From assembly GCF_021010575.1 (NCBI RefSeq), contig NZ_JAJNAG010000014.1:1-64000 (forward strand): a stretch of DNA of 64,000 nucleotides, given 5' to 3'. Positions 1-8,805 of the stretch are shown here, one piece after another. Under the pieces are notes generated by a model. It was given only the letters and a program-made list of their open reading frames with translations. It was not told where the DNA came from and did not search any database. Position 1 is the first letter of the stretch; every line of letters starts with the position of its first letter. The translations under genes were made by a program, and so were the position numbers. The DNA is from Limnobaculum eriocheiris (GTDB taxonomy: Bacteria > Pseudomonadota > Gammaproteobacteria > Enterobacterales > Enterobacteriaceae).

Positions 1-4
1 AATA

Positions 5-124
5 TGCCTGGCGGCGATAGCGCGGTGGTCCCACCTGACCCCATGCCGAACTCAGAAGTGAAACGCCGTAGCGCCGATGGTAGTGTGGGGCTTCCCCATG
101 CGAGAGTAGGGAACTGCCAGGCTT
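5..124 (+). rRNA. rrf: 5S ribosomal RNA
   Basis: Nearly complete match, from memory, to the enterobacterial 5S sequence, opening with TGCCTGGCGGC and closing with GAACTGCCAGGC, whose ends pair to form the terminal helix. It is the last rRNA of an rrn operon whose 16S and 23S genes lie off the left edge. The tRNA-Asp and tRNA-Trp genes that follow match the arrangement of E. coli rrnC (aspT, trpT, then hdfR). The exact 3' end is uncertain by a few bases. Confidence 0.96.
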
Positions 125-160
125 TAAATTTGATGTAAGCAGTGATAGTAGGGGCAGTTC

Positions 161-268
161 GCTACTCGACAGAGAGTAGGACAAACTCGCGAAGCGGGTT
201 TGAGCAACGCACAGCGTTGACCCGAAGGGTGAATGACGCAGTCATTCATAAACTGCCAGGCTTTAAAT
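161..268. repeat. Duplicated 5S 3' tail with a chain of short hairpins
   Basis: The 18 bases AACTGCCAGGCTTTAAAT at the end of the 5S gene occur again at 251-268. Before the second copy lies a second GAGAGTAGG (172-180), which in the true 5S directly precedes that tail. Between them are four tightly packed hairpins with three-base loops: 183-201 (8 bp stem), 205-219 (6 bp), 220-230 (4 bp) and 231-247 (7 bp). A further stem pairs 162-167 with 174-179. This looks like a partial 5S duplication interrupted by a hairpin array within the rrn transcript. No function is known to me. Confidence 0.7.
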
Positions 269-312
269 ATAGATTACAAGATGATTTGTTCTTGTAATGA
301 AAAAGAATCGGT

Positions 313-389
313 GGAGCGGTAGTTCAGTTGGTTAGAATACCTGCCTGTCACGCAGGGGGTCGCGGGTTCGAGTCCCGTCCGTTCCGCCA
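313..389 (+). tRNA. aspT: tRNA-Asp (GTC)
   Basis: A 77-base cloverleaf: acceptor GGAGCGG pairs with CCGTTCC, anticodon stem CTGCC/GGCAG-type around loop CTGTCAC gives anticodon GTC, the T loop is GTTCGAGTC, and CCA is encoded. It sits in the distal part of the rrn transcript, as aspT does in E. coli rrnC. Confidence 0.97.
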
Positions 390-441
390 CTTATTTATAT
401 TATGCCTGCTACATTAGCAGGCGTAGTAGTAAGCGTTCTTT

Positions 442-517
442 AGGGGCGTAGTTCAATTGGTAGAGCACCGGTCTCCAAAACCGGGTGTTGGGAGTTCGAG
501 TCTCTCCGCCCCTGCCA
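442..517 (+). tRNA. trpT: tRNA-Trp (CCA)
   Basis: A 76-base cloverleaf with acceptor AGGGGCG/CGCCCCT, anticodon CCA in loop CTCCAAA, T loop GTTCGAGTC and an encoded CCA end. It is the last gene of the rrn operon, followed within 10 bases by an intrinsic terminator. Confidence 0.97.
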
Positions 518-525
518 TAAAAAGT

Positions 526-557
526 AAAAAACCCTTTGTGAAAACAAAGGGTTTTTT
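526..557 (+). terminator. Intrinsic terminator of the rrn-aspT-trpT operon
   Basis: AACCCTTTG (530-538) pairs with CAAAGGGTT (545-553) around a short loop and is followed by a T run. It is flanked by A and T runs, so it may also stop transcripts from the opposite strand (hdfR). Confidence 0.9.
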
Positions 558-609
558 ATTGCCTGCGATTTAATAAAATTATTTAAGCTTATTATTTAAT
601 ATCAATATG

Positions 610-1446
610 TTATTCATTATCTTCAGGAATATGAAAATTGCTTATTAGTTTGTGAATGAGTAGATGGTGTTCACTGTTTTGCAGCCAAATTGCATACAGA
701 GGAAGATTAATTGACTGAATGGGCTGTACAGGTTTAAGTTCGGGGTGCTGTTTTTGCCAGAATTCAGGTAAAAAAGTACAACCAGCCGTATTCTTTAACA
801 GTTGTTTTGCCATCAGCGCAGAGCTGGTCGTGAGAACAGGGGAGATCTCCTGCGTGAAACTCTCTTTTTCCTGTTGTGAAAAATCGATTCCCCAATCAAG
901 AGAGATATAAGCTCTCTTCTTATCGCCGCTTTTACGCTCTGACATGACCAACTGTAGTGGGATGGAAGTTATTCTTTTACTGACCAACTCATCCATTTTA
1001 GAGGGCTCTGTGGTGATCAAAAGATCTAATTGTCTCTCATGAAGTTGTTGGACTTGAAGGTTCCTTGGTGCGATTCTGGCATCAAACTGTAAATTTTTAT
1101 GTACTAAATAGAGTGATTCAAGCCAGTCTGTCAGGCCGGTTTCCCAGATTAGAGGTAATGCACCAATAGATAATGTATTCTTTTTTTGGTTGCTTTTAGT
1201 AATAGACGATCGAGCCTGCTGCCAGGTAATTATCAGGTTTTCTGCATAGGGTAGAAGCTGTTCCCCGGCGGCCGTCAGCCGAATATTATTGCGGTGGCGA
1301 GTAAAAAGATTAACGCCTAACTGATTTTCTAACAGTCTTATACGCGAGCTCACCGCTGATTGCGTAAGATACAGTGATTCAGCCGCCCGACCAAAATGAC
1401 GGGTCTTACTTACTTCCAGAAAAGTCTTTAGTAATTCTGTATCCAC
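610..1446 (-). CDS. hdfR: LysR-family transcriptional regulator HdfR
   Basis: A 278-residue LysR-type regulator, close to the 279 residues of E. coli HdfR and in the same place beside the rrnC-like operon and maoP. The N-terminal helix-turn-helix (about residues 1-60) reads [20 protein letters not shown] onward, with the typical [17 protein letters not shown] recognition region. The rest is the effector-binding domain. In E. coli HdfR represses flhDC and activates some other genes; whether that holds here is not shown. It is transcribed convergently to the tRNA operon and divergently from maoP. Function is assigned from family and position. Confidence 0.9.
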   Translation of the reverse strand: MDTELLKTFLEVSKTRHFGRAAESLYLTQSAVSSRIRLLENQLGVNLFTRHRNNIRLTAAGEQLLPYAENLIITWQQARSSITKSNQKKNTLSIGALPLIWETGLTDWLESLYLVHKNLQFDARIAPRNLQVQQLHERQLDLLITTEPSKMDELVSKRITSIPLQLVMSERKSGDKKRAYISLDWGIDFSQQEKESFTQEISPVLTTSSALMAKQLLKNTAGCTFLPEFWQKQHPELKPVQPIQSINLPLYAIWLQNSEHHLLIHKLISNFHIPEDNE

Positions 1447-1562
1447 ACTATCTCCAAATAATTTTATCGTGACGATTTAAATTTTTTGTTTTACACGCCG
1501 GCAAGCCTCACTAATACTCCGCGCCATAACGGCATTAATTTAGATACTTAGGAGTATGTCAG

Positions 1563-1901
1563 ATGGCGGAAAGCTTCACTACGACGCATCGTTTTTTTGA
1601 CAATAAAAATTATCCTCGAGGTTTTTCTCGTCATGGGGATTTCACCATTAAAGAAGCTCAATTGCTAGAGCGTTTAGGTTATGCTTTTAATGAGCTTGAT
1701 TTAGGTAAGCGTGAACCAGCAACAGAAGAAGAAAAACTGTTCGTTGCTGTTTGCCGTGGAGAGCGTGAGGCAGTAACCGAGTCTGAAAAGGTATGGACTA
1801 AATACCTTGACCGTATTCGTCGTCCTAAGCGCTTCCACACGCTGTCTGGTGGTAAGCCACAGGTAGATACCGTCGAAGACTTTAACGACACTGATGATTA
1901 A
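1563..1901 (+). CDS. maoP: Macrodomain Ori organization protein MaoP (YifE)
   Basis: A 112-residue protein, the same length as E. coli MaoP (YifE) and nearly identical over its length as I remember it, including [18 protein letters not shown] and [15 protein letters not shown]. In E. coli it acts with a nearby DNA site, maoS, to organise the Ori macrodomain and constrain long-range DNA contacts. The maoS site lies close to maoP in E. coli, so 1447-1562, between hdfR and maoP, is the place to look; I did not identify it. The gene is divergent from hdfR and convergent with comM. Confidence 0.93.
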   Translation: MAESFTTTHRFFDNKNYPRGFSRHGDFTIKEAQLLERLGYAFNELDLGKREPATEEEKLFVAVCRGEREAVTESEKVWTKYLDRIRRPKRFHTLSGGKPQVDTVEDFNDTDD

Positions 1902-1903
1902 TT

Positions 1904-1928
1904 AACGGGGCTTTAAGCCCCGTTTCTT
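1904..1928. terminator. Terminator between maoP and comM
   Basis: AACGGGGCT (1904-1912) pairs perfectly with AGCCCCGTT (1916-1924) around a three-base loop, then TTCTTAT. It overlaps the last bases of the convergent comM gene, so it may serve both directions. Confidence 0.8.
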
Positions 1929-3453
1929 ATCCTACCGCTTTATAAAGCTGTAACAGTAGTCGGTCCATGCAGCGATAGCTTAATGCTTCAGCAATATGGC
2001 TTCTGTTTATCTCTTCACTACCGGATAAATCAGCAATAGTCCGCGATACTTTCAGGATACGATGCCACCCGCGAACGGAAAGCCCAAGTTTTAGCAAGGC
2101 GTGTTCAAGGAATAGGGCATCTTCCGGATTGAGTTTACAGCTTGATTCCACCTCTTTACTGCTTAGTTGAGCATTCACTTTCCCATTTCTCTTTGCCTGA
2201 AGCGTTCTGGCATTTAGTACTCGTTGCCGAACGGACTGGCTGGACTCTCCTTCTTCTCTGCGCTGGCTTAATACGCCTTGGGGTAATAGTGGTACTTCAA
2301 TAGATAAATCAAAACGATCGAGAAAAGGCCCGGATAGTCGATTTAAATAGCGCATGATTTGCTGAGGATTAGAGCGACTGAGTATTCCCTGATAATGGCC
2401 GGTAGGGCTGGGGTTCATTGCCGCAATTAATTGAACTCGGGCTGGAAAGCAAACTTTTGCATTAGCTCGGGAAATCACGATTTCACCGGACTCTAAGGGT
2501 TCTCTGAGTGCGTCCAGCACTTTTCTTTCAAATTCGGGTAGTTCATCTAAAAATAGTACACCGTTATGTGCCAGAGATATTTCTCCTGGTCTGGGAATTG
2601 AACCTCCACCTACCAAGGCAGCCATTGATGCACTGTGATGGGGCGCTCTGAAAGGCCGTTTACGCCAGTTTGACGAATTTTGTGGTGTATGGACGAGGCT
2701 GGATATCGCTGCACTCTCTAAAGCTTCCTGATCGCTTAGAGGTGGTAAAAGTGCATTAAGACGCGTGGCCAACATGGTTTTACCGGTACCCGGAGGGCCG
2801 AGCAGCAACAGGTTATGCCCTTCGGCGGCGGAAATTTCCAGTGCTCGTTTTGCCTGTTCCTGACCAATGATGTCTTTCAGATCGGGTAATGATAATGAAT
2901 CATCCGGAACCGCCTGCTTACTCGGTTTACAAAGCGTAGTTTCACTATCAGACAGGTAATGACATATCTCGGCCAGATTCGCGGCAATCAGGTTATTGCC
3001 TTGTTCAATTAGTGCCACTTCAGTGGCATTTCCTTGTGAAAGAATCAGGATACGATCGTTTCTGGATGCTGCAAGAGCGGCGGGTATCGCACCATTAATG
3101 GGTTTTATTTCCCCGGAAAGAGCGAGTTCGCCTAAGAATTCATGTTGCTGCAGTTTTGTCGATGGAATTTGTTCTGAGGCGGCCAATATAGCTAACGCAA
3201 TGGGCAGATCGAATCTTCCCCCTTCTTTGGGTAAATCTGCCGGTGCCAAATTCACCGTGATTTTTTTAGGTGGAAAAGTAAATCCGCTGTTTATCAGTGC
3301 ACTCCTTACCCTATCTTTTGCTTCTTTTACCGTTATTTCAGGTAAACCTACTAAGGTAAAATTTGGCATTCCGTTGCTGATATGCACTTCAACACTGACG
3401 GCTGGCGCCTGAATTCCTATTGATGCATGGGTGTGAACGATAGCTAATGACAT
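1927..3453 (-). CDS. comM: ComM/YifB-family Mg chelatase-like AAA+ ATPase
   Basis: A 508-residue protein with the ChlI-like N-terminal domain (about 20-145), an AAA+ domain with Walker A GPPGTGKT near residue 219 and Walker B LFLDELPEF near 301, and a C-terminal Mg-chelatase domain. E. coli YifB is about 506 residues. In naturally competent bacteria ComM is a hexameric helicase that drives branch migration when transformed DNA is integrated. Enterobacteria keep it although most are not known to transform. The first codons read MSLAIVHTHASIGIQAPAVS. It is divergent from the ilv operon. Confidence 0.93.
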   Translation of the reverse strand: MSLAIVHTHASIGIQAPAVSVEVHISNGMPNFTLVGLPEITVKEAKDRVRSALINSGFTFPPKKITVNLAPADLPKEGGRFDLPIALAILAASEQIPSTKLQQHEFLGELALSGEIKPINGAIPAALAASRNDRILILSQGNATEVALIEQGNNLIAANLAEICHYLSDSETTLCKPSKQAVPDDSLSLPDLKDIIGQEQAKRALEISAAEGHNLLLLGPPGTGKTMLATRLNALLPPLSDQEALESAAISSLVHTPQNSSNWRKRPFRAPHHSASMAALVGGGSIPRPGEISLAHNGVLFLDELPEFERKVLDALREPLESGEIVISRANAKVCFPARVQLIAAMNPSPTGHYQGILSRSNPQQIMRYLNRLSGPFLDRFDLSIEVPLLPQGVLSQRREEGESSQSVRQRVLNARTLQAKRNGKVNAQLSSKEVESSCKLNPEDALFLEHALLKLGLSVRGWHRILKVSRTIADLSGSEEINRSHIAEALSYRCMDRLLLQLYKAVG

Positions 3454-3779
3454 ACTGAATTATCCGACTTATTTTTCAGCGTATCCTGTCAGACTTAAGG
3501 GAAATTGTTTTATCTATTTTAGAGTTGATGTCATTTTTTTAGATTTATATTCCAGTTAATTGCTAATTTTATGGCTGATAACACGGGTTTTTTACGTGCC
3601 AGATCGAGAAAAAATAATTTTTATTCTGATTCTGGTTTTATTATTATGATAACTAAAGATATTTTTTGATTTCTTATCCTGGCGTTAAAAAGGGAAATAA
3701 AAAATAACTTGTCACTCAACGCGCAACTATGATAACTCTGTAGTCATTCGTTCGACTGATAAAGAATTTTATTAAAACT
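3454..3779. other. comM-ilvL intergenic region
   Basis: 326 bases of AT-rich DNA between the divergent comM and ilvL genes. It must carry the promoter of the ilv operon and the comM promoter. Apart from a weak candidate ilv promoter (listed separately) I see no repeat, ORF or clear operator. Confidence 0.6.
3709..3737 (+). promoter_or_regulatory. Candidate ilv operon promoter
   Basis: TTGTCA (3709-3714) is followed after 16 bases by GATAAC (3731-3736), within the overlapping string TATGATAACT. That would start a leader transcript about 40 bases before ilvL. The -35 fits well and the -10 only moderately, so this is a tentative assignment. Confidence 0.4.
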
Positions 3780-3878
3780 ATGAAGTCTGTAAGCCAAGTG
3801 ATTAGCCTCGTTATTATTAGTGTGGTGGTGATTATTATCCCACCGTGCGGGGCAGCACTTGGACGAAGAATGACCTGA
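3780..3878 (+). CDS. ilvL: ilv operon leader peptide IlvL
   Basis: A 32-codon ORF starting at ATG 3780 and ending at TGA 3878. The product begins MKSVSQVISLVIISVVVIII and continues PPCGAALGRRMT. About half the residues are Ile, Val or Leu. E. coli IlvL is also 32 residues and shares the VISLV, SVVVIIIPPCGAALGR core. Ribosome stalling at the Ile, Val and Leu codons, when charged tRNAs are scarce, lets the downstream RNA avoid the terminator at 3899-3931. It is too short to appear in ordinary ORF lists. Confidence 0.95.
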   Translation: MKSVSQVISLVIISVVVIIIPPCGAALGRRMT

Positions 3879-3898
3879 TTAGTGGTCTGAAATTCAAG

Positions 3899-3931
3899 AA
3901 CCCCCGCACTGAGAAGTCGGGGGTTTTTTTA
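3899..3931 (+). terminator. ilvGMEDA attenuator
   Basis: AACCCCCG (3899-3906) pairs with CGGGGGTT (3918-3925), extended by ACT (3908-3910) with AGT (3915-3917), and followed by a run of eight T. It lies 20 bases after the ilvL stop and about 100 before ilvG, as expected for the transcription attenuator read by IlvL translation. Confidence 0.93.
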
Positions 3932-4028
3932 TGCGTAATAAAAATTCAGGCAAAACACAACGTAAAGCATAACGAAACAAACAGTATAAAAAACTGTTCT
4001 AAGCATGAAGACAAACGGGGTAAGAATG

Positions 4029-5678
4029 ATGAATGGGGCACAGTGGGTTGTACATACATTACGCGAACAGGGTGTTAAGACGGTTTTTGGCTACCCGGGC
4101 GGGGCTATTATGCCAGTTTATGATGCGTTGTTTGACGGTGGTATTGAACATTTGCTGTGCCGCAATGAGCAAGGTGCTGCGATAGCTGCGCTGGGTTATG
4201 CCAGAGCAACCGGTAAAGTTGGCGTCTGTATCGCGACTTCTGGCCCGGGGGCAACAAATCTGATCACCGGGCTGGCGGATGCATTATTGGATTCCGTTCC
4301 CGTTGTCGCTATCACCGGACAGGTAGCCTCGCCGCTGATTGGTACTGATGCATTTCAGGAAGTGGATGTTTTAGGATTATCACTGGCCTGTACTAAGCAC
4401 AGCTATCTGGTGGAGTCACTGGAAGAGCTTCCTACGGTTATTGCCCAGGCTTTTGCTACGGCATGCAGTGGCCGCCCGGGGCCTGTACTGATAGATATTC
4501 CAAAAGATATCCAGTTAGCTGCGGGCGACCATCTCAAGCCGGTTCTATTCCCCGTTGAAGAACTTCCCGAAGTCTCTGATGCCGATTTAGCGTCCGCCAG
4601 AAAGATGATTGCGGAATCTAAAAAGCCAATGTTATACGTTGGTGGTGGCGTAGGTATGGCCCAGGCGGTTGATGCATTACGTACCTTCACTAAAGTGACG
4701 CGAATGCCGGGAGTATCTACTCTGAAAGGTTTGGGGGCTTTTGATGCACAGGATCCGTGCTATTTAGGCCTGTTGGGAATGCATGGTGCCAAAGCCAGTA
4801 ACTTAGCCGTACAGGATTGTGACCTGTTAGTTGCTATCGGTGTACGTTTTGACGATAGGGTAACAGGGAAACTCAATGCTTTTGCACCGAATGCCAAAGT
4901 TATCCATATGGATATCGACCCGGCGGAGTTAGGCAAGTTAAGAACACCCCATGTTGCTTTACAGGGCGATTTGAATGAAATATTACCTGCATTGCAGCAG
5001 CCGATGTCCATCGAGAGCTGGCGTAAATCGGTCATGACGATGAAAAATGAATTTGCTGCCCGCTACGATCATCCTGGTCAACCTATCTATGCCCCGCTAT
5101 TGTTAAAACAGCTTTCCGATAAAAAACCTGAAAATGCCGTAATCACAACTGATGTGGGACAACATCAGATGTGGAGTGCTCAACATATGTCATTCAGCCG
5201 TCCGGAAAACTTTATTACATCAAGCGGGTTAGGAACCATGGGCTTTGGTATTCCTGCTGCGGTTGGTGCACAAATGGCTCGTCCTGATGATATGGTGATC
5301 TGCGTTTCAGGGGATGGCTCTTTTATGATGAATGTTCAGGAGCTGGGCACGATAAAGCGCAAGAAATTGCCGATAAAAATGGTGTTAGTGGATAACCAGC
5401 GTCTGGGTATGGTGAGACAGTGGCAGCAACTGTTTTTTGATGCGCGCTATAGCGAAACCGATTTATCCGATAATCCGGATTTTCTGGTACTGGCCAGCGC
5501 GTTTGGTATTCCGGGACAGCGTATTTCTCGTAAAGATCAGGTTGATGATGCTTTAAATACCATGTTAACCAGTGAAGGCCCCTACTTGCTTCATGTCTCG
5601 ATTGATGAATTAGAAAATGTTTGGCCTCTGGTTCCACCAGGTGCTGGTAACGAAACCATGCTGGAGAAAGTATCATGA
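4029..5678 (+). CDS. ilvG: Acetolactate synthase II large subunit
   Basis: Catalytic subunit of acetohydroxyacid synthase II, which condenses pyruvate with pyruvate or 2-oxobutyrate in valine, leucine and isoleucine synthesis. It is an uninterrupted 549-residue frame (E. coli family about 548). The catalytic glutamate is E47 in CRNEQGAA, and the thiamine diphosphate motif starts [14 protein letters not shown] and ends VDNQRLGMV. The start is set at the second of two adjacent ATGs (4026, 4029) because GGGG at 4017-4020 is well spaced and the protein then begins MNGAQW as in E. coli. The frame extends upstream to 4005 without support. It is the first gene of the operon, followed by ilvM with a 4-base overlap. 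Confidence 0.95.
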   Translation: MNGAQWVVHTLREQGVKTVFGYPGGAIMPVYDALFDGGIEHLLCRNEQGAAIAALGYARATGKVGVCIATSGPGATNLITGLADALLDSVPVVAITGQVASPLIGTDAFQEVDVLGLSLACTKHSYLVESLEELPTVIAQAFATACSGRPGPVLIDIPKDIQLAAGDHLKPVLFPVEELPEVSDADLASARKMIAESKKPMLYVGGGVGMAQAVDALRTFTKVTRMPGVSTLKGLGAFDAQDPCYLGLLGMHGAKASNLAVQDCDLLVAIGVRFDDRVTGKLNAFAPNAKVIHMDIDPAELGKLRTPHVALQGDLNEILPALQQPMSIESWRKSVMTMKNEFAARYDHPGQPIYAPLLLKQLSDKKPENAVITTDVGQHQMWSAQHMSFSRPENFITSSGLGTMGFGIPAAVGAQMARPDDMVICVSGDGSFMMNVQELGTIKRKKLPIKMVLVDNQRLGMVRQWQQLFFDARYSETDLSDNPDFLVLASAFGIPGQRISRKDQVDDALNTMLTSEGPYLLHVSIDELENVWPLVPPGAGNETMLEKVS

Positions 5679-5932
5679 CAGAACATCAACTTTATATCCA
5701 AACCCGCTTCCGCTCAGAGGTTTTAGAACGCTTACTGCGTGTTGTTCGCCACAGAGGTTTTCGGGTGTGCAAAATGAACATGAATCAGACAGGTAATGGA
5801 GATAATATAAATATTCATTTAACCGTTTCCAGTGAGCGTCCTGTCAATTTATTATCTTCCCAGTTAACTAAACTTGCGGATGTCAACAGCGTTGAGATCC
5901 TCAATCAAACATCACAACAAATACGCGCATAG
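5675..5932 (+). CDS. ilvM: Acetolactate synthase II small (regulatory) subunit
   Basis: An 85-residue ACT-domain protein (E. coli IlvM is 87) that activates and stabilises IlvG. Conserved blocks include [18 protein letters not shown] and the ending QQIRA. Its ATG overlaps the ilvG stop as ATGA, so the two subunits are probably translationally coupled. As in E. coli, isozyme II is expected to resist valine feedback because its small subunit lacks a working valine site; that is family knowledge, not visible here. Confidence 0.95.
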   Translation: MTEHQLYIQTRFRSEVLERLLRVVRHRGFRVCKMNMNQTGNGDNINIHLTVSSERPVNLLSSQLTKLADVNSVEILNQTSQQIRA

Positions 5933-5952
5933 CGCGACAAGGAATAGAGACA

Positions 5953-6882
5953 ATGAGTACGAAGAGAGCAGACTACATATGGTTCAATGGCGAGATGACT
6001 CCATGGGCTGATGCAAAGGTTCACGTGATGTCCCATGCGTTACATTATGGTACTTCCGTGTTTGAGGGTGTGCGTTGCTATAACACCCATAAAGGCCCTG
6101 CGGTTTTCCGTCATCGTGAGCATATGCAGCGTCTGCGTGATTCTGCAAAAATTTATCGTATGCCAGTTTCTTACTCCGTAGATGAACTAATGGCAGCCTG
6201 TCGCGAAACATTAAGCAAGAATAATCTGACCAGCGCTTATATTCGTCCATTAGTGTTTATTGGTGATGTAGGTATGGGCGTTAATCCACCGCCGGGATAC
6301 AAAACTGACGTCATCATTGCCGCTTTCCCTTGGGGAGCTTATTTGGGAGAAGAAGCTCTGGACCAGGGTATTGATGCGATGGTTTCTTCATGGAACCGTT
6401 CTGCACCAAACACAATTCCAACCGCAGCTAAAGCCGGTGGTAACTACCTTTCTTCTTTACTGGTTGGTAGTGAGGCTCGTCGTCATGGCTATACTGAAGG
6501 TATTGCTCTGGATGTTCATGGTTATGTTTCTGAAGGTGCGGGTGAGAACATTTTCATCATTAAAGATGGTGTAGTCTTTACCCCAACCTTAACTTCTGCG
6601 GCTCTGCCGGGTATTACTCGTGATGCCATCATGAAGTTAACTAAAGATTTGGGCTTTGAAATTCGTGAGCAAGTACTGTCCCGTGAATCACTCTATCTTG
6701 CCGATGAAGTGTTTATGACCGGTACCGCAGCTGAAATTACCCCAGTACGTAGCGTTGATGGTATTGAAGTTGGTATTGGCCGTTGTGGTCCTATCACTAA
6801 GCAGATCCAACAGCGCTTCTTTGGTCTGTTCAACGGTCAGACAGAAGATAAATACGGCTGGTTAGACTTAGTAAATCAGTAA
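5953..6882 (+). CDS. ilvE: Branched-chain amino acid aminotransferase
   Basis: A 309-residue fold-type IV pyridoxal-phosphate transaminase, the same length as E. coli IlvE. It moves the amino group between glutamate and the oxo acids of Val, Leu and Ile. The cofactor lysine is K160 in TAAKAGGNY, and FEGVRCY near residue 38 and the C-terminal GTAAEITPV are typical. It starts 20 bases after ilvM behind AAGGAAT, with the start MSTKRADYIWFNGE matching the family. Confidence 0.97.
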   Translation: MSTKRADYIWFNGEMTPWADAKVHVMSHALHYGTSVFEGVRCYNTHKGPAVFRHREHMQRLRDSAKIYRMPVSYSVDELMAACRETLSKNNLTSAYIRPLVFIGDVGMGVNPPPGYKTDVIIAAFPWGAYLGEEALDQGIDAMVSSWNRSAPNTIPTAAKAGGNYLSSLLVGSEARRHGYTEGIALDVHGYVSEGAGENIFIIKDGVVFTPTLTSAALPGITRDAIMKLTKDLGFEIREQVLSRESLYLADEVFMTGTAAEITPVRSVDGIEVGIGRCGPITKQIQQRFFGLFNGQTEDKYGWLDLVNQ

Positions 6883-6949
6883 TAAAGCAAACATAATACC
6901 AACGGGCGGAGTCACTCCGCCCGGATAAAATAACGGGAGTGAATAAAGC

Positions 6950-8800
6950 ATGCCTAAGTATCGTTCAGCTACAACTACACATGGTCGCAATATGGCAGGA
7001 GCTCGTGCGCTATGGCGCGCAACGGGTATGACCGATGCTGATTTTGGTAAGCCAATTATTGCCGTGGTGAACTCTTTTACTCAGTTCGTTCCGGGCCATG
7101 TGCATTTACGTGACTTAGGTAAGCTGGTTGCCGATCAGATTCATGAGTCAGGTGGTGTAGCCAAAGAGTTCAATACTATCGCGGTGGATGATGGCATCGC
7201 GATGGGGCACGGAGGCATGCTCTATTCTCTTCCTTCCCGGGAGCTGATTGCCGATTCGGTAGAATACATGGTGAATGCACACTGTGCTGACGCAATGGTG
7301 TGTATCTCTAACTGTGACAAGATTACCCCGGGAATGTTAATGGCGTCTTTACGCCTGAATATTCCGGTTATTTTTGTTTCCGGTGGCCCGATGGAAGCAG
7401 GAAAAACCAAACTGTCAGATAAAATTATCAAGCTGGATCTGATTGATGCCATGATTCAGGGGGCAAACCCTGATGTCAGCGATGAAGATAGCGCCCAAAT
7501 AGAACGTTCTGCCTGCCCTACCTGCGGTTCCTGTTCTGGTATGTTTACTGCGAACTCCATGAACTGCTTAACGGAAGCTCTGGGTTTAGCGCTGCCGGGA
7601 AATGGCTCTCTGCTGGCGACGCATAAAGACCGTAAGCAGCTTTTCCTGAATGCAGGTAAAGAGATTGTGGCACTAACCAAGCGCTATTATGAGCAGGATG
7701 ATGCAAGCGTATTGCCTCGTGCTATCGCCAATAAAGCCGCGTTTGAAAATGCGATGGTGATGGATATCGCCATGGGTGGTTCAACCAATACTGTATTACA
7801 TCTTCTGGCCGCTGCGCAGGAAGGGGAAGTCGATTTCACGATGAATGATATTGACCGTTTATCACGCAAAGTTCCTCAACTGTGTAAGGTTGCTCCAAGT
7901 ACTCAAAAATATCATATGGAAGACGTTCACCGTGCTGGTGGGGTTATCGGAATTTTGGGTGAGCTGGAGCGTGCAGACCTGCTAAACCGCGATACGAAAA
8001 ATATTATGGGCCTGAGCCTGACGGAAACCTTAGATAAGTTCGATATTATGCGTACTAATGATGATGTGGTGAGAACGCTATTCCGGGCTGGTCCGGCAGG
8101 TATTCGCACTACTCAGGCCTTCTCTCAGGATTGCCGTTGGGATTCTCTGGATGACGATCGTTCAGAAGGCTGTATTCGTGATAAAGAGCATGCTTACAGT
8201 CAGGAAGGTGGTCTGGCGGTATTAAACGGTAATCTGGCAGTAGATGGCTGTATTGTTAAAACGGCAGGTGTTGATGATGAACATCTGGTATTCCGCGGTC
8301 CGGCAAAAGTCTATGAAAGCCAGGAAGATGCCGTTGAGGCCATTCTGGGTAAGAAAGTGGTTGCTGGTGATGTCGTGGTGATCCGCTACGAAGGGCCAAA
8401 AGGTGGGCCGGGTATGCAGGAGATGCTGTATCCAACCACTTTCCTGAAATCCATGGGGTTAGGTAAAAGCTGTGCATTAATCACCGATGGCCGTTTTTCT
8501 GGCGGTACTTCCGGGTTGTCTATTGGTCATATCTCACCGGAAGCAGCCAATGGTGGTTTGATTGGCTTAGTACGTGATGGTGACATGATTGATATTGATA
8601 TTCCGAAGCGCAGTATTGTGCTGGATGTATCAGACAGTGAATTAGCTAACCGCCATCAGGCTGAAGTGGTTCGTGGTGATAAAGCCTGGACGCCAGCGGC
8701 TCGCAGTCGTCAGGTTTCATTTGCTTTACGTGCCTATGCCAGTTTAGCAACCAGTGCAGATAAAGGCGCCGTCAGGGATAAAAGTAAGCTGGGAGGCTAA
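6950..8800 (+). CDS. ilvD: Dihydroxy-acid dehydratase
   Basis: A 616-residue iron-sulfur enzyme, exactly the E. coli length, that dehydrates 2,3-dihydroxy acids to the 2-oxo acids of Val and Ile. Cluster cysteines appear in [12 protein letters not shown] (about 119-130) and [11 protein letters not shown] (about 193-203). The C-terminal [18 protein letters not shown] motif is also present. The start follows GGGAGTG with good spacing. It is the fourth gene of the operon, 67 bases after ilvE and 5 bases before ilvA. Confidence 0.97.
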   Translation: MPKYRSATTTHGRNMAGARALWRATGMTDADFGKPIIAVVNSFTQFVPGHVHLRDLGKLVADQIHESGGVAKEFNTIAVDDGIAMGHGGMLYSLPSRELIADSVEYMVNAHCADAMVCISNCDKITPGMLMASLRLNIPVIFVSGGPMEAGKTKLSDKIIKLDLIDAMIQGANPDVSDEDSAQIERSACPTCGSCSGMFTANSMNCLTEALGLALPGNGSLLATHKDRKQLFLNAGKEIVALTKRYYEQDDASVLPRAIANKAAFENAMVMDIAMGGSTNTVLHLLAAAQEGEVDFTMNDIDRLSRKVPQLCKVAPSTQKYHMEDVHRAGGVIGILGELERADLLNRDTKNIMGLSLTETLDKFDIMRTNDDVVRTLFRAGPAGIRTTQAFSQDCRWDSLDDDRSEGCIRDKEHAYSQEGGLAVLNGNLAVDGCIVKTAGVDDEHLVFRGPAKVYESQEDAVEAILGKKVVAGDVVVIRYEGPKGGPGMQEMLYPTTFLKSMGLGKSCALITDGRFSGGTSGLSIGHISPEAANGGLIGLVRDGDMIDIDIPKRSIVLDVSDSELANRHQAEVVRGDKAWTPAARSRQVSFALRAYASLATSADKGAVRDKSKLGG

Positions 8801-8805
8801 CCGTT

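Noticed and set aside
183-247. Hairpin chain read as a CRISPR or attC-like array
   Set aside because: The stems differ in sequence, there is no repeat-spacer pattern, and no integrase or cas gene is near.
3845-4078. 77-codon ORF across the ilv leader and ilvG start
   Set aside because: It runs through the attenuator hairpin and overlaps ilvG in another frame. The real small ORF is ilvL at 3780-3878.
5323-5676. 117-codon ORF on the minus strand at the end of ilvG
   Set aside because: It is antisense to the conserved thiamine diphosphate domain and has no family features.
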